64,000 bases of DNA from Polyangium spumosum (GCF_009649845.1 NZ_WJIE01000006.1:248001-312000); one strand, 5' to 3'; positions 1 to 8,463 are shown, counted from the stretch's first letter. The notes: generated by a model from the sequence alone, not told the origin. A program made the numbers and translations.

Positions 1-418
1 AAAGATGACCGAGGCAAACGTGACCAAGCCCACGCGTCCCCCTCCGATCTAGGGAAGATACTTAGATCTAGATCAGGTCGTGATCGTAGGGCCTGTGGAC
101 GATGGGGAAAAGTCTGGATCGGCCCATAATTTCAATGACTTGCACGGGCAGGCGCCTGTGGAAGGTCAGGGGCAAGCCCGGGGTCGGGTCGGGGAAACCT
201 TTACGGGCAGGCGGACCGGCCCGGTTCTCTCCCCAAGGGAGACCCGGAGATCACCGGAGGTTGTCCCCAGCTTCCCCCCGCTCGGCTGTGTGCCCCGTGG
301 CCCTCTGCGGACGAGCGCGTGTGGCGCGCATCGCCAGCCGCGCCCCGTCGTGTGGGCCCGCGTCGTGGGAACGAAAACGCGATCGGCGAGCGATTTTGCA
401 GTGGCCGCGCGCGACGGA
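1..418. other. Window edge to kinase gene: no supported gene
   Basis: I see no convincing gene here. A short plus-strand frame closes at a TAG at 50-52 and could be the last residues of a gene that begins outside the window, but there is too little to tell. The frame of the kinase gene stays open upstream to base 80, yet that stretch has no kinase-like or signal-like sequence, so it is treated as leader DNA. A short A+T-richer patch near 50-75 could hold a promoter; no clear -35/-10 pair is visible. Confidence 0.4.
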
Positions 419-2224
419 ATGGCCGAACGTAGGGCCCTCGCGATGGGCGAACTCCGCTGCCGCCACTGCGGCATCCGGCACGATGAACGGCTCGTGATCT
501 GCCCGGCGACGGGGCTCGCCATCGGGCCAGGGTCCGCTCTGCCGCCGCGCCAGGCGATGCACACGCCGCGTTCGTTCATCCCGCCCGCGCCGAGCATCCC
601 GCGGCCGATGGGCATCCCCTCGCCACGCGTGCCCACGGTCACGCCCGCCCAGCACGCTCGCCCGGCGGCCCCCGGCGCCGCTGGCCGCCCCGAACCCGCC
701 GGCGCGCAGAGCTCGCGCAAGCCCGAGCGGCGCGACTTCGTGGGGCAGGTCATCGGCGACAAGTACCGCGTGAAGGCGCTGCTCGGCGAGGGCGGCATGG
801 GCGCGGTCTACGAGGCCGAGCACCTGGCGATCGGGCGCATCGTCGCGGTGAAGGTGCTGCACCCGAAGCACGCGCAGCAGGCCGACTCGGTCGCGCGCCT
901 GCGGCACGAGGCGCGTATCGCCGGATCGATCGGCCACCCGAACATCTGCGAGATCCACGACCTCGGCCGCCTCGAAGACGGCACGCCGTACCTCGTGATG
1001 GAGCGGCTCGTCGGCGAGACGCTCGACCAGCGCATCAAGCGTGACGGCGCCTTGCCCGAGCGCGACGTCGCGGACGTGATGCACCAGGTGCTCTCCGCGC
1101 TCACGGCCGCGCACGGCAAGGGCATCATCCATCGCGACCTCAAGCCGGAGAACGTTTTTCTCGTCCGCAAGCCCGGCACGCCGCCCGTGGCGAAGCTGCT
1201 CGACTTCGGCATCTCCAAGGCGATCGACGAGGACACGGCCACCGACCTCACGATGCCCGGCATCGTCATGGGCACGCCGTACTACATGGCGCCCGAGCAG
1301 GCGCGCGGCGACCGCGGGCTCGACCACCGCGTCGACCTCTGGGCCGCAGGCGTGATCCTCTACGAGGCGCTCTCGGGCCGCCGCCCGTTCGTCGCGCGAA
1401 ACTACAACGCGCTGCTCGTGCAGATCCTCACCTCGAAGCACCGCTCGCTCGCCGAGGTGCGTCCGAACATCACGCGTGGGCTCGAGCGCGTCGTCGACAG
1501 GGCGCTCGCCAAGATGCGCGAGGACCGCTACCAGCACGCGGCCGAGTTCCAGGATGGACTGCGCCGCGCCCTCGAGCCCGAGCCGCCGCCGCCCTCGCGC
1601 CGCGCGCCGGTGCAGCCCGCGAAGATGTCGTTCTCCGAGGACGAGGACGACGAGACGATGGTGCTCTCGTTCTCGCGCAAGGACCTCGGCCTGCCCATCG
1701 CGCCGCCGCGCTCGTCACGCCAGGGCGCCCAGAGCTCCGCGAACGCGGGCCCGCCCTCGAGCCTCGCAGGCCCGCCGTCGACCAGGACGGCCCCGCACGG
1801 CCCCGCCGCGCCGCACCCGAGCGCGCCCTTGCCCGCGCCGCTGCCGCCGCCCTTGCCGCCGCCGTCGCACCCCGCGCAGCAGGCGTCGCAGGCCTCCGCC
1901 TCCTCGGCGGGCGCGCCGCCGCCCACCATGCCCGCGGGACAGCTCACGAGCATGGGCGTGGGCGGCGGTCGTGTCGCGTGGTTGCCCCCTCCGCCCGCGC
2001 CGCTGCCGCCTCCCTCGGCGCCGCCGCAGCCGCCGGTGAGCATCCCCGTCACCGCCGCGCCGCCCTTGCCGCCGCCGCCTCCGCGCCCCATCCCGCCGGC
2101 GCGCCCCGTGACCGACGACGACGACGAGGAGCGCACGCTCGTCGACCCGCCCTCGTTCGCCGACGACCGGCCGACGCTCGTGCGCCCGTTCCCGGCGCCG
2201 CCCGTGCCGGGCAAGGGGTCGTGA
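419..2224 (+). CDS. Hanks-type serine/threonine protein kinase with zinc-ribbon head and proline-rich tail
   Basis: This is a cytoplasmic eukaryote-like Ser/Thr kinase of about 601 residues. A short N-terminal Cys motif (CRHCG, then a further Cys) looks like a half zinc ribbon. The kinase domain spans about residues 106-386, with the glycine loop GEGGMGAVY, the VAVKVL lysine, HRDLKPEN near 238, DFGISK and APEQ, so it should be active. The tail is about 200 residues of Pro/Ala-rich sequence with acidic-Thr motifs (DDETMV, EERTLVDPP, RPTLVRP) that resemble FHA-recognised phospho-threonine sites. No membrane segment is seen. The start is ATG 419 or ATG 443 (MGELRC); the frame is open upstream but looks non-coding. 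It sits 19 bp before the ABC ATPase gene, so the two may be co-transcribed. The substrate cannot be read from the sequence. Confidence 0.9.
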   Translation: MAERRALAMGELRCRHCGIRHDERLVICPATGLAIGPGSALPPRQAMHTPRSFIPPAPSIPRPMGIPSPRVPTVTPAQHARPAAPGAAGRPEPAGAQSSRKPERRDFVGQVIGDKYRVKALLGEGGMGAVYEAEHLAIGRIVAVKVLHPKHAQQADSVARLRHEARIAGSIGHPNICEIHDLGRLEDGTPYLVMERLVGETLDQRIKRDGALPERDVADVMHQVLSALTAAHGKGIIHRDLKPENVFLVRKPGTPPVAKLLDFGISKAIDEDTATDLTMPGIVMGTPYYMAPEQARGDRGLDHRVDLWAAGVILYEALSGRRPFVARNYNALLVQILTSKHRSLAEVRPNITRGLERVVDRALAKMREDRYQHAAEFQDGLRRALEPEPPPPSRRAPVQPAKMSFSEDEDDETMVLSFSRKDLGLPIAPPRSSRQGAQSSANAGPPSSLAGPPSTRTAPHGPAAPHPSAPLPAPLPPPLPPPSHPAQQASQASASSAGAPPPTMPAGQLTSMGVGGGRVAWLPPPPAPLPPPSAPPQPPVSIPVTAAPPLPPPPPRPIPPARPVTDDDDEERTLVDPPSFADDRPTLVRPFPAPPVPGKGS

Positions 2225-2243
2225 GGTACAGAGCTCCGGTCGA

Positions 2244-2915
2244 ATGAGCCGAGCACCTCGCCTCACGCGTATCGTCGGCACGGGCCTCATCAAGGCCTAC
2301 GGCCCCACCGTGGCCCTGCGCGGCGTGAACCTCACCATCGAGCTCGGCGAGCTGCTCGTCATCGAAGGCGCGAACGGCTCGGGCAAGTCGACGCTGCTCG
2401 GCATCCTCGGCACCGTCATCAAACCGACCGCGGGGCGGGTCGACTACCAGCCGCTCGGCGACGATCTGCTCGCGGTGCGGGCCGAGGTCGGGTGGGTCTC
2501 GCACGAGACGATGGCGTATCCGGACCTCTCGGGTCGGAAAAACGTGGAGCTCGCGGCGCGCCTCGTCGGGCTCGACGCGGGCGAGGCGTGGACGCGGGCG
2601 GCCTCGCGCTTCGAGCTCGGGGCGTTCGCGGAGCGGCCGGTGCGCACCTACTCGCGGGGGCAGCGGCAACGCATCGCGCTCGCGCGGGCGCTCACGCACG
2701 AGCCCTCGCTCGTCTTGCTCGACGAACCCACGACGGGCCTCGACAAGGCGGGCGTCTCGCGCCTGCTCGCGGTGGTGGACGAGGAGGTCGCGCGGGGCGC
2801 GGCCGTGGTGGTCGTCTCGCACGAGCCGGAGCTCTTCCGCGAGCGGGCCGGCGCGCGCCTCGTGCTCGACCGGGGCCGGGTGGTCTCCTCCGTGACCAGC
2901 GCCGCGCGCGCCTGA
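2244..2915 (+). CDS. ABC transporter ATP-binding protein
   Basis: A single nucleotide-binding domain of 223 residues. It has a Walker A motif (GANGSGKST), a signature written YSRGQRQR in place of LSGGQ, a Walker B/D-loop run (LLDEPTTGLD) and an H-loop (VVVSHEP). The size and single-domain form fit the CcmA/ABC-2 exporter ATPase type. A CcmA (heme exporter) role is possible because ccmF and ccmH lie at 46.9-49.6 kb, but they are 44 kb away and no permease gene is next to this one, so I do not assign that symbol. It follows the kinase gene closely and may be in the same transcript. Confidence 0.85.
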   Translation: MSRAPRLTRIVGTGLIKAYGPTVALRGVNLTIELGELLVIEGANGSGKSTLLGILGTVIKPTAGRVDYQPLGDDLLAVRAEVGWVSHETMAYPDLSGRKNVELAARLVGLDAGEAWTRAASRFELGAFAERPVRTYSRGQRQRIALARALTHEPSLVLLDEPTTGLDKAGVSRLLAVVDEEVARGAAVVVVSHEPELFRERAGARLVLDRGRVVSSVTSAARA

Positions 2916-3052
2916 CGGTTCGGGAAAAACCTCAATGGATTCGCCGCCGCGAATGCGCGGTGGCAATGAACGCGAACACGTATTCGCGCGAAAAGCGCAT
3001 AACGCGCGGGTGTCCAATTTCCGTCACTGCGCTATTTTCTTTTCTTTTTGCA

Positions 3053-4798
3053 ATGCCTTCGATAAAGATCGAACGCAGCGTGTTCGATCCTGAAAATGCA
3101 TTGAACCGAGGGAGGCGGAGGGCGCGACGCTTGGGGGTCGTGGCCGCGTTTTGCCTCCTCGGGATCGGGACGGGCGCCCTCGCGCAGACGAAGACGTCGG
3201 CCCCGGGCGCGGCGGAGCCTGCCGAGATCACGGGAACGGTGCTCGCCCTCGAAGAGGAAGGCGAGGAGCTGATCCTGGACCTCGGGGCGAACCAAGGAGC
3301 GACGGAAGGCGCGACGGTCGAGATCTGGCGCCCGCTGAAGCTCAAGCACCCCGTGACCGGGAAGGTGATCTCGGACCGATTCAAGATCGGGACGCTCGAG
3401 CTCGGGCAGGTGCGCCCCTCGATGTCGATCGCCAAGGCGAGCAGCACCCTCACGCGGACCCCCGAGAAGGGCGACCTCGTGATCCTGCGCAAAAAAAACC
3501 AGCCGGCCGCGCCCGAAACCAAGAGCCCGACCGAGGAGCCGGACAAACCCGCCGGCGGGGAAACGACCGGCGGCGACCCCGAGGCGCTCGTCATCGCCAC
3601 GATGTTCAGCAAGCTCGAAGGCGCCGACCTGGTGACCCGCATCAAGGCGTACGAGGATTACGTCCGGGAGAAACCAAACGGCCGGTATGCGCGGGTGCTC
3701 TACGAAGAAGCGGCCTCGCTCCGCCGGCTGCTCGAGGCCGACGGCAAACCGAGCCCAAAGAAGCCCAAAAAGGCCCAGGTCGATCGGACCGAGCCCACGC
3801 TCGTGAGCTTCTCGCGGCCGAAGGCGGCCGTCTCCGGCACGCCGCTCGCGCTCGCGGTGGAGCTCGACGACCTGGCCACGGGCGCGATCCTGCACGTGCG
3901 CTCGAAGGGGAGACCGACCTACACGCCGCTCGTCATGGCGAGCGCCGGCCCCGGCTACTGGACCGCGACCGTGCCCGGCGACCGGCTCGTGACCCCGGAG
4001 ATCGAGTACTTCATCGAAGCCACGATGGAGAGCGGCGCCGCGAAGGCCGTCGTGGGCCTGCCAGGTTCGCCCGAGCGCATCCAGATCGAGAGCGCGCCCA
4101 GGATCACGCGACCTGAAAAACGTATCGCTTCAGCGATGTTGCTCACGGATTTTGCCGACTACAACGGGCTGAAGGGCGACGATCGGGTCTGGCAGACGGA
4201 GGGCACGTTCGGGCTGCGGTACGGCGACACGGGGGTGCGCGCGTTGCGCACGGGCTTCGGCGTCTATCGGGGCGTCGGCGGCTCGCTCAACGACCTCGAC
4301 GTGCTCGGGCTCTCGGGCCGGCCGGTGGGGCTGACCTACGGCTACCTCGAGACGGAGGTGGCCTTCCACCGGCTGTTTTCGGTGATCGGGAGGGCGGCGA
4401 TCGGGCTGCTCGACGACGGGATCTCGGGCGGCGGGCAGGTGCTCGTCCGCATCGGCAACGACCGCGAGACGAACCTGGTGCTCGGCGGCGAGCTGCTCGG
4501 CGGCGTGGGCACCCGCGGCTTCACGCAGCTCGAGCTGAACACCTTCAAGCGCGTGCCCATCCTCATCCGGACCGAAGTGACGAACCAACCCGCCGGGTCG
4601 AGCCTCTCGTCGCCCCCGGACGAGGACGGACAGCCAACGCAGTCGACGAACGAAGGCGAGGTCGGCGCGCGCGGGATCGTGCAGGTGGGCTACCGGATCA
4701 CGCCGGGGTTCGTCGTGGCGGCGCGCGTGTCGTTCCAGGGCCGAACCATCAACCATGCAGGGCCGGGCTTCGGCGGAGCCGTGGGGTACGAATGGTGA
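3053..4798 (+). CDS. Exported envelope protein, likely beta-rich C-terminal half (unknown family)
   Basis: Not recognised as a named family. An Arg-rich n-region and hydrophobic stretch ending in GALAQ form a signal peptide. A folded segment (VLALEEEGEELILDLGAN onward) resembles short beta-barrel modules of FlgT/CsgG-type secreted proteins; then comes a Pro/Glu/Lys-rich linker, an Ig-like segment (VSFSRPKAAVSGTPLALAVE) and a C-terminal glycine-rich beta-strand region that ends in an aromatic residue. The start is uncertain: ATG 3053 is given, but A+T-rich sequence runs to about 3110, and TTG 3101 or TTG 3131 (with GGAGG ahead of it) are good alternatives. The gene overlaps the next by 7 bp. 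The next protein shares the pattern PGFGG near its end and a similar Ig-like segment, so the two are probably paralogues of one envelope system. Confidence 0.75.
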   Translation: MPSIKIERSVFDPENALNRGRRRARRLGVVAAFCLLGIGTGALAQTKTSAPGAAEPAEITGTVLALEEEGEELILDLGANQGATEGATVEIWRPLKLKHPVTGKVISDRFKIGTLELGQVRPSMSIAKASSTLTRTPEKGDLVILRKKNQPAAPETKSPTEEPDKPAGGETTGGDPEALVIATMFSKLEGADLVTRIKAYEDYVREKPNGRYARVLYEEAASLRRLLEADGKPSPKKPKKAQVDRTEPTLVSFSRPKAAVSGTPLALAVELDDLATGAILHVRSKGRPTYTPLVMASAGPGYWTATVPGDRLVTPEIEYFIEATMESGAAKAVVGLPGSPERIQIESAPRITRPEKRIASAMLLTDFADYNGLKGDDRVWQTEGTFGLRYGDTGVRALRTGFGVYRGVGGSLNDLDVLGLSGRPVGLTYGYLETEVAFHRLFSVIGRAAIGLLDDGISGGGQVLVRIGNDRETNLVLGGELLGGVGTRGFTQLELNTFKRVPILIRTEVTNQPAGSSLSSPPDEDGQPTQSTNEGEVGARGIVQVGYRITPGFVVAARVSFQGRTINHAGPGFGGAVGYEW

Positions 4799-5967
4799 CG
4801 CGCTCTTTCGCGAGGACCCTCGTTGCCTTCTCGGCGGCCGCGCTCTCGCTCGCGCTCGTGAACGAGGCCGCGGCGCAAAAAGCCGAAGACCCGAGCCGCG
4901 CCGAGGCCCCGGCGCCGAGGACGCCGCGGATCCACCACGCGCCGATCGCCAGCGCCGAGCCGGCGAAGAAGCTCGTGCTGGAGGCGTCGTTCGAGCACCC
5001 GGAGCTCCTCCGGAACGTGCTCGCCGTCTACCAGACGTCGCTCGGCGAGATGAAGGCCGTGCCGTTCCAGCGCGGGGGCGACAAAGGTTACGTCGCCGTC
5101 ATCCCGGCCGAGGCGCTCAAGGCGCCGGGGATCGGCTACACGATCGAGGTCGAGCAGACGAACGGGACACGTTTCTCGGCGTTCGCCTCGCGCAAGCAGC
5201 TCCACCCGGTCAGCGTGATCGAGGACCGAACGGACGCGCAGGAGCGAGCCGCGCTCAGCCGACTCGGCGGGCGTCGCTCGGTGGTCGGGGTGGCCGGCGA
5301 GTACATGGGGTTCGGGACGACGACGGCGACGCGGGCCATCCCGTGCGCGGCGGGTCAGCCGACCTGCACGCAAGGGGAGGACGTGGTGCCCTCGGTGGAC
5401 GAGCAATACTACCGGGTCGAGGCGACGTACACGTATCGGCCGCTGCGTACGGTGGCGGAGTTCGGGTTCCGGCTCGGGCTGGTGCGGGGTCGATCGCTGG
5501 TGTCGCTGTCGGAGCTCGACGAGGAGCGGTACAAGGTCGGCCTGAACTTCGGCGCGGCCCGCATCCGCTTCCGGCTGCTCGAGCTCTGGCACGTGGAGAC
5601 GGAGCTCCTGACGAGCGTGACGGAGATCGGCTTCTCGGTCGGTATCGGGGGTTCGACGTTGATCGGCGATCCGTACGGTTCGAAGCTCATCCTCGGGTTC
5701 GAGTCGATCGGCCTCGGCGACAGCGCGCCGTTTGGGAACCGGTTCTACAGCCGGCTCGACCTGGTCGCCGGTGATCGGGTGATGGTCTCGCCGATCGTGG
5801 AGGTGACGGACATGCCCAACGCAGAAGCGTACGGCGTGCGTCTGCTCGGCGAGGTGGGGATCACGATCGGGCGCGGGTTCTCGGTGCAGGTGCGAGGCGG
5901 CTACCAGGCGCGCAGGTCGACGTCGGGCGGACCCGGGTTCGGCGGGAGCTTGCTGTACGCGTTCTAG
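4792..5967 (+). CDS. Predicted outer-membrane/exported protein, paralogue of upstream gene
   Basis: This 391-residue protein has a clear signal peptide (hydrophobic core AFSAAALSLALV, cleavage after AAA). An Ig-like segment follows (LVLEASFEHPELLRNVLAVY), then about 250 residues of alternating beta strands ending in LLYAF, a terminal aromatic residue typical of BAM-inserted barrels. It overlaps the upstream gene by 7 bp, which implies translational coupling. Both proteins carry a similar Ig-like segment and a PGFGG motif about ten residues from the end. The function is unknown. Its TAG stop lies in a CTAG that also contains the stop of the convergent bioD gene. Confidence 0.8.
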   Translation: MVTRSFARTLVAFSAAALSLALVNEAAAQKAEDPSRAEAPAPRTPRIHHAPIASAEPAKKLVLEASFEHPELLRNVLAVYQTSLGEMKAVPFQRGGDKGYVAVIPAEALKAPGIGYTIEVEQTNGTRFSAFASRKQLHPVSVIEDRTDAQERAALSRLGGRRSVVGVAGEYMGFGTTTATRAIPCAAGQPTCTQGEDVVPSVDEQYYRVEATYTYRPLRTVAEFGFRLGLVRGRSLVSLSELDEERYKVGLNFGAARIRFRLLELWHVETELLTSVTEIGFSVGIGGSTLIGDPYGSKLILGFESIGLGDSAPFGNRFYSRLDLVAGDRVMVSPIVEVTDMPNAEAYGVRLLGEVGITIGRGFSVQVRGGYQARRSTSGGPGFGGSLLYAF

Positions 5968-6641
5968 AAGCCGAGCGCCTCGAGCAGAGACCGCGCCGCC
6001 GTCCTCACCTCCGGCGCGGTCGGCGTGGCCCGGGGGAACCCCCACACCTTCGAAACGATCCCCAACCCGACGAGCTCCTCCGCATTCGTCCCGGTGGACG
6101 CGTCCGCCACCGCCGGGGGCTGAAGCAGGAGCACCGGCGCCGGCAGGTCCGCGGCCAGGGTGCGGAGCGCGTGCAGCGTGACCGCGACATCATGGAGCAC
6201 GCCCAGCCGATCCGGCGCCACGAGCAGGAGGTGGTCGGGCCGGAGCACACGCGCGAGGTCCAGGTTGAAGACGCCCGGCCCGAGCGGCGACAAGAGCGCA
6301 CCCGCGGTCTCGAGGAGCAGCACCTCCGCCTCGGCACACGCGTCGGCCCACGCGGCCACGCGCTCCAGGTCGATGCGAGTCCCCACGCGACGCGCGGCGA
6401 GGTGCGGCGAGACCGGATCCGGCAGGGCGTAGGGCGGGGGATGTTTCACGTGAAACGTGCTGACCGCAGCGAGCGCCGCCGCGTCGGTCGCCGCCTCCGA
6501 GGGTTCGGACGGGACACCCGATTCGATGGGCTTGAGGCCCGCGACGGAGGCGCCGGCCGAACCAAGCGCCGAGACGAGGGCGACACCCGCATGCGTCTTG
6601 CCGACGCCGGTGCCGGTTCCGACGATGACGATGCGGCTCAC
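5964..6641 (-). CDS. bioD: Dethiobiotin synthetase
   Basis: BioD closes the ureido ring of dethiobiotin from 7,8-diaminopelargonate, CO2 and ATP in biotin synthesis. The P-loop GTGTGVGKTH at the N-terminus, GLKPIESG and LLLETAGALLSPLGPG are family hallmarks, and 225 residues is the usual length. The start overlaps the bioF stop by 4 bp (ATGA), so zapA-bioF-bioD form one operon. A complete parS-like palindrome (6442-6457) lies inside the gene and encodes FHVKH at residues 63-67, in a variable loop just before the PY...SPHLAA segment. No bioA or bioB is in the window. Confidence 0.95.
   Translation of the reverse strand: MSRIVIVGTGTGVGKTHAGVALVSALGSAGASVAGLKPIESGVPSEPSEAATDAAALAAVSTFHVKHPPPYALPDPVSPHLAARRVGTRIDLERVAAWADACAEAEVLLLETAGALLSPLGPGVFNLDLARVLRPDHLLLVAPDRLGVLHDVAVTLHALRTLAADLPAPVLLLQPPAVADASTGTNAEELVGLGIVSKVWGFPRATPTAPEVRTAARSLLEALGF
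6442..6457. promoter_or_regulatory. parS site 1 (inside bioD)
   Basis: The sequence TGTTTCACGTGAAACG matches 15 of 16 bases of the widely conserved chromosomal parS consensus, to which ParB-CTP clamps load. It lies within the bioD reading frame. Three more such sites within 6 kb make chance unlikely. Confidence 0.9.
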
Positions 6642-7771
6642 GGGTTCCAGGTCTCCATGACGGTTTCCATGAAGGCATATAGGATCCGGGTGAGCTCGGC
6701 GTCGGTGAGGCGCGCGTGGGCGGTGACGCGAAGGCGCGAGGTGCCCGGGGGAACGGTCGGCGGGCGAATGGCCTGAACGAGGACCCCACGTTCGCGAAGG
6801 CGAGCAGAGACGCGGAGAGCATCCTCGGGAGCACCCACGAGGCAGGGGAGGATGGGTCCGTGCGAGGGGAGGAGCGCATCCCCCACGATGGAGGCGAGCC
6901 CCGCCCGCAAGCGCTCGGTGACCCTCTCCAGCCGAGCCCGCCCCTCGTCATCGGCAGCCACCCGGATCACCCGATGGCGGACGGCCGCCGCGAGGGTCGG
7001 GCTGATCCCCGTGGAGAAGACAAAACTCCGCGCCCGATTCCAGAGCCAGGTGCGAAGCACCATCGGCCCCGCCACGAACGCACCCTGAAGCCCAAGCGCC
7101 TTCCCGAGCGCCCCCACGAGCACATCCGGCCGAACCCCCACCCGCGCCGAGACCCCACGACCCCGCGGCCCGAGGGTCCCCACCGCGTGCGCCTCGTCGA
7201 CGAACAAGGCCGCATCCCACCGATCACACGCAGCCCTGAGCCGAACGAGGTCGGGCGAATCGCCATCCATGCTGAAGTACGACTCGGTGACGAGCCAGCG
7301 CCGCCGCGCCCCCCGCGCCCGCTCGAGCGCAGCCTCGGCGGCGTCGGCGTCCCGATGGGGCACAACCACGACCGTGGCGCCGGAGAGGCGACACCCATCA
7401 ATGATGGAGGCGTGGTTCAGCGCATCGGAGACGATGACGTCCCCAGGCCGAGCAAGCGCCGCGATGGCACCCACGTTGGCCGCATACCCGGACGAAAACA
7501 GGAGCGCCGCCTCGAAGCCAAGCCACTCCGCGATCGTCTGCTCGGCAAGCGCATGCTCGGCATGATGCCCACTGACGAGGCGTGAAGCACCAGCGCCGGA
7601 AGTGGTCTCCGAGGACGCAGGCCAGGGATCGGTGCCGTACCCGAGGTAATCGTTCGAGCAAAGGACGAGGCATCCCGCAGGCGGCGGCGCGTTCGGCTTG
7701 CGCAGGAGCCCAGCCTGTTCGAGCGCCTCGATCTCCGCCGCGAGGTGGCGGAGGGCGCCGAGCTCGGTCAT
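6638..7771 (-). CDS. bioF: 8-amino-7-oxononanoate synthase
   Basis: A PLP enzyme of the alpha-oxoamine synthase family that joins pimeloyl-thioester and L-alanine in biotin synthesis. At 377 residues it has the family's usual length. Visible motifs are SNDYLGYG near the N-terminus, ASRLVSGHH, FSSGYAANVG, DEAHAVGTLGPRGRG and the PLP lysine K224 in GALGKALG. It overlaps zapA upstream and bioD downstream by 4 bp each. A related 2-amino-3-ketobutyrate CoA ligase is the main alternative, but the bioD partner decides for bioF. Confidence 0.93.
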   Translation of the reverse strand: MTELGALRHLAAEIEALEQAGLLRKPNAPPPAGCLVLCSNDYLGYGTDPWPASSETTSGAGASRLVSGHHAEHALAEQTIAEWLGFEAALLFSSGYAANVGAIAALARPGDVIVSDALNHASIIDGCRLSGATVVVVPHRDADAAEAALERARGARRRWLVTESYFSMDGDSPDLVRLRAACDRWDAALFVDEAHAVGTLGPRGRGVSARVGVRPDVLVGALGKALGLQGAFVAGPMVLRTWLWNRARSFVFSTGISPTLAAAVRHRVIRVAADDEGRARLERVTERLRAGLASIVGDALLPSHGPILPCLVGAPEDALRVSARLRERGVLVQAIRPPTVPPGTSRLRVTAHARLTDAELTRILYAFMETVMETWNP

Positions 7772-8094
7772 CGGTGATCCTCGTCAGCCGGGGGCTCCGC
7801 CCCAGGTTCGAGGGCCCCAAGAGCCGCATCGACCCGCTCGAGCATGCGACCAAAAGCGACACGGGTGCGGGCAAGCTGGTCGTTGTGGCGAGCGCGCTCC
7901 TCCTCGAGGTCGTGCGCCAGCGCGAGCGCGGCGAGGAGGAGGGCCTGCGGGTTGACCATGCGGCCAGGTCCAGCAACCTGGGTGAGCTTGTCCTCAACCA
8001 TGAGGGTGAGGCGGTGGAGCTCGTCGTCCGACGCGGAGGTGACGACACGATACGTCTGGCCGCCAATGCGGAGCTGGACCTGACGGCCACCCAT
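7768..8094 (-). CDS. zapA: Cell division protein ZapA-like
   Basis: A small cytoplasmic protein (108 residues) of the ZapA family, which bundles FtsZ filaments. The N-terminal beta segment (VQLRIGGQTYRVVTS) is followed by DDELHRLTLMVEDKL and QALLLAALALAHDL, then a coiled-coil-like helix. The start ATG at 8094 gives the family's usual length; the frame is open further upstream into the hairpin array, but that extension is Pro-rich and unlike ZapA. It is the first gene of the zapA-bioF-bioD operon, so its promoter must lie in or near the structured DNA at 8095-8463. Confidence 0.82.
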   Translation of the reverse strand: MGGRQVQLRIGGQTYRVVTSASDDELHRLTLMVEDKLTQVAGPGRMVNPQALLLAALALAHDLEEERARHNDQLARTRVAFGRMLERVDAALGALEPGAEPPADEDHR

Positions 8095-8147
8095 GACGAC
8101 GGGACCGTACCATGAAATGGAGGGCGGCTCATCCGGTAGCGTCGCCG

Positions 8148-8438
8148 CCGGGGTTTCCACCCCGGACCCCGACCAGGGGTTGTCCACCCCTGGACCCGGA
8201 CCAGGCACGGCCTGGACCGAGGGGGGATGAACTGCGCAACGCGCAGTTCATCCCACGGGCCCGTGGCAAGACCAGCAACCACCTTGCCAGCGGAAACTGC
8301 AGCGCAGCCGGTGCCTGGTGGCGACGGTTTCCCTGTCGACAGCGCGCTAGCGCGCTGTCGCCCTCGGTCCAGGCCGTGCCTGGTCCGGGGGTGAAGGGGG
8401 GCGGACAGCCCCCTTCCGGGGCGCGGGGCAGCGCCCCG
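8148..8438. repeat. Nested hairpin/cruciform array next to parS
   Basis: Eight self-complementary blocks follow one another. There is a 7-bp stem (8148-8165) and an 8-bp stem (8173-8193). A 29-bp perfect inverted repeat (8195-8223 with 8361-8389) encloses a 14-bp stem with a 3-nt loop (8224-8254), a 14-bp palindrome (8253-8266) and a 24-bp perfect palindrome (8337-8360). An 8-bp stem (8393-8416) and another 8-bp stem (8417-8438) complete the set. The inner blocks begin and end exactly at the edges of the 29-bp arms, and each arm can also fold on itself (CCAGGC/GCCTGG). This is far beyond what base composition alone would produce. Function unknown. Confidence 0.9.
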
Positions 8439-8447
8439 CTCCGCAGA

Positions 8448-8463
8448 TGTTTCACGTGAAACA
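8448..8463. promoter_or_regulatory. parS site 2 (perfect palindrome)
   Basis: TGTTTCACGTGAAACA is an exact 16-bp palindrome and an exact match to the parS consensus. It lies 10 bp after the last hairpin of the array at 8148-8438 and 45 bp before the ATG at 8509. Confidence 0.93.

Noticed and set aside
80-418. Long N-terminal extension of the kinase
   Set aside because: The frame is open from 80, but the translated segment has no features, and ATG 419/443 directly precede the Cys motif.
2244-2915. Assignment of the ABC ATPase as CcmA
   Set aside because: Size fits, but the signature (YSRGQ) is not specific, no CcmB/CcmC is adjacent and the ccm operon is 44 kb away.
8112-8459. Plus-strand gene over the hairpin array
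   Set aside because: The open frame covers nothing but palindromic DNA; its translation changes character at each hairpin and has no homologue-like segments.
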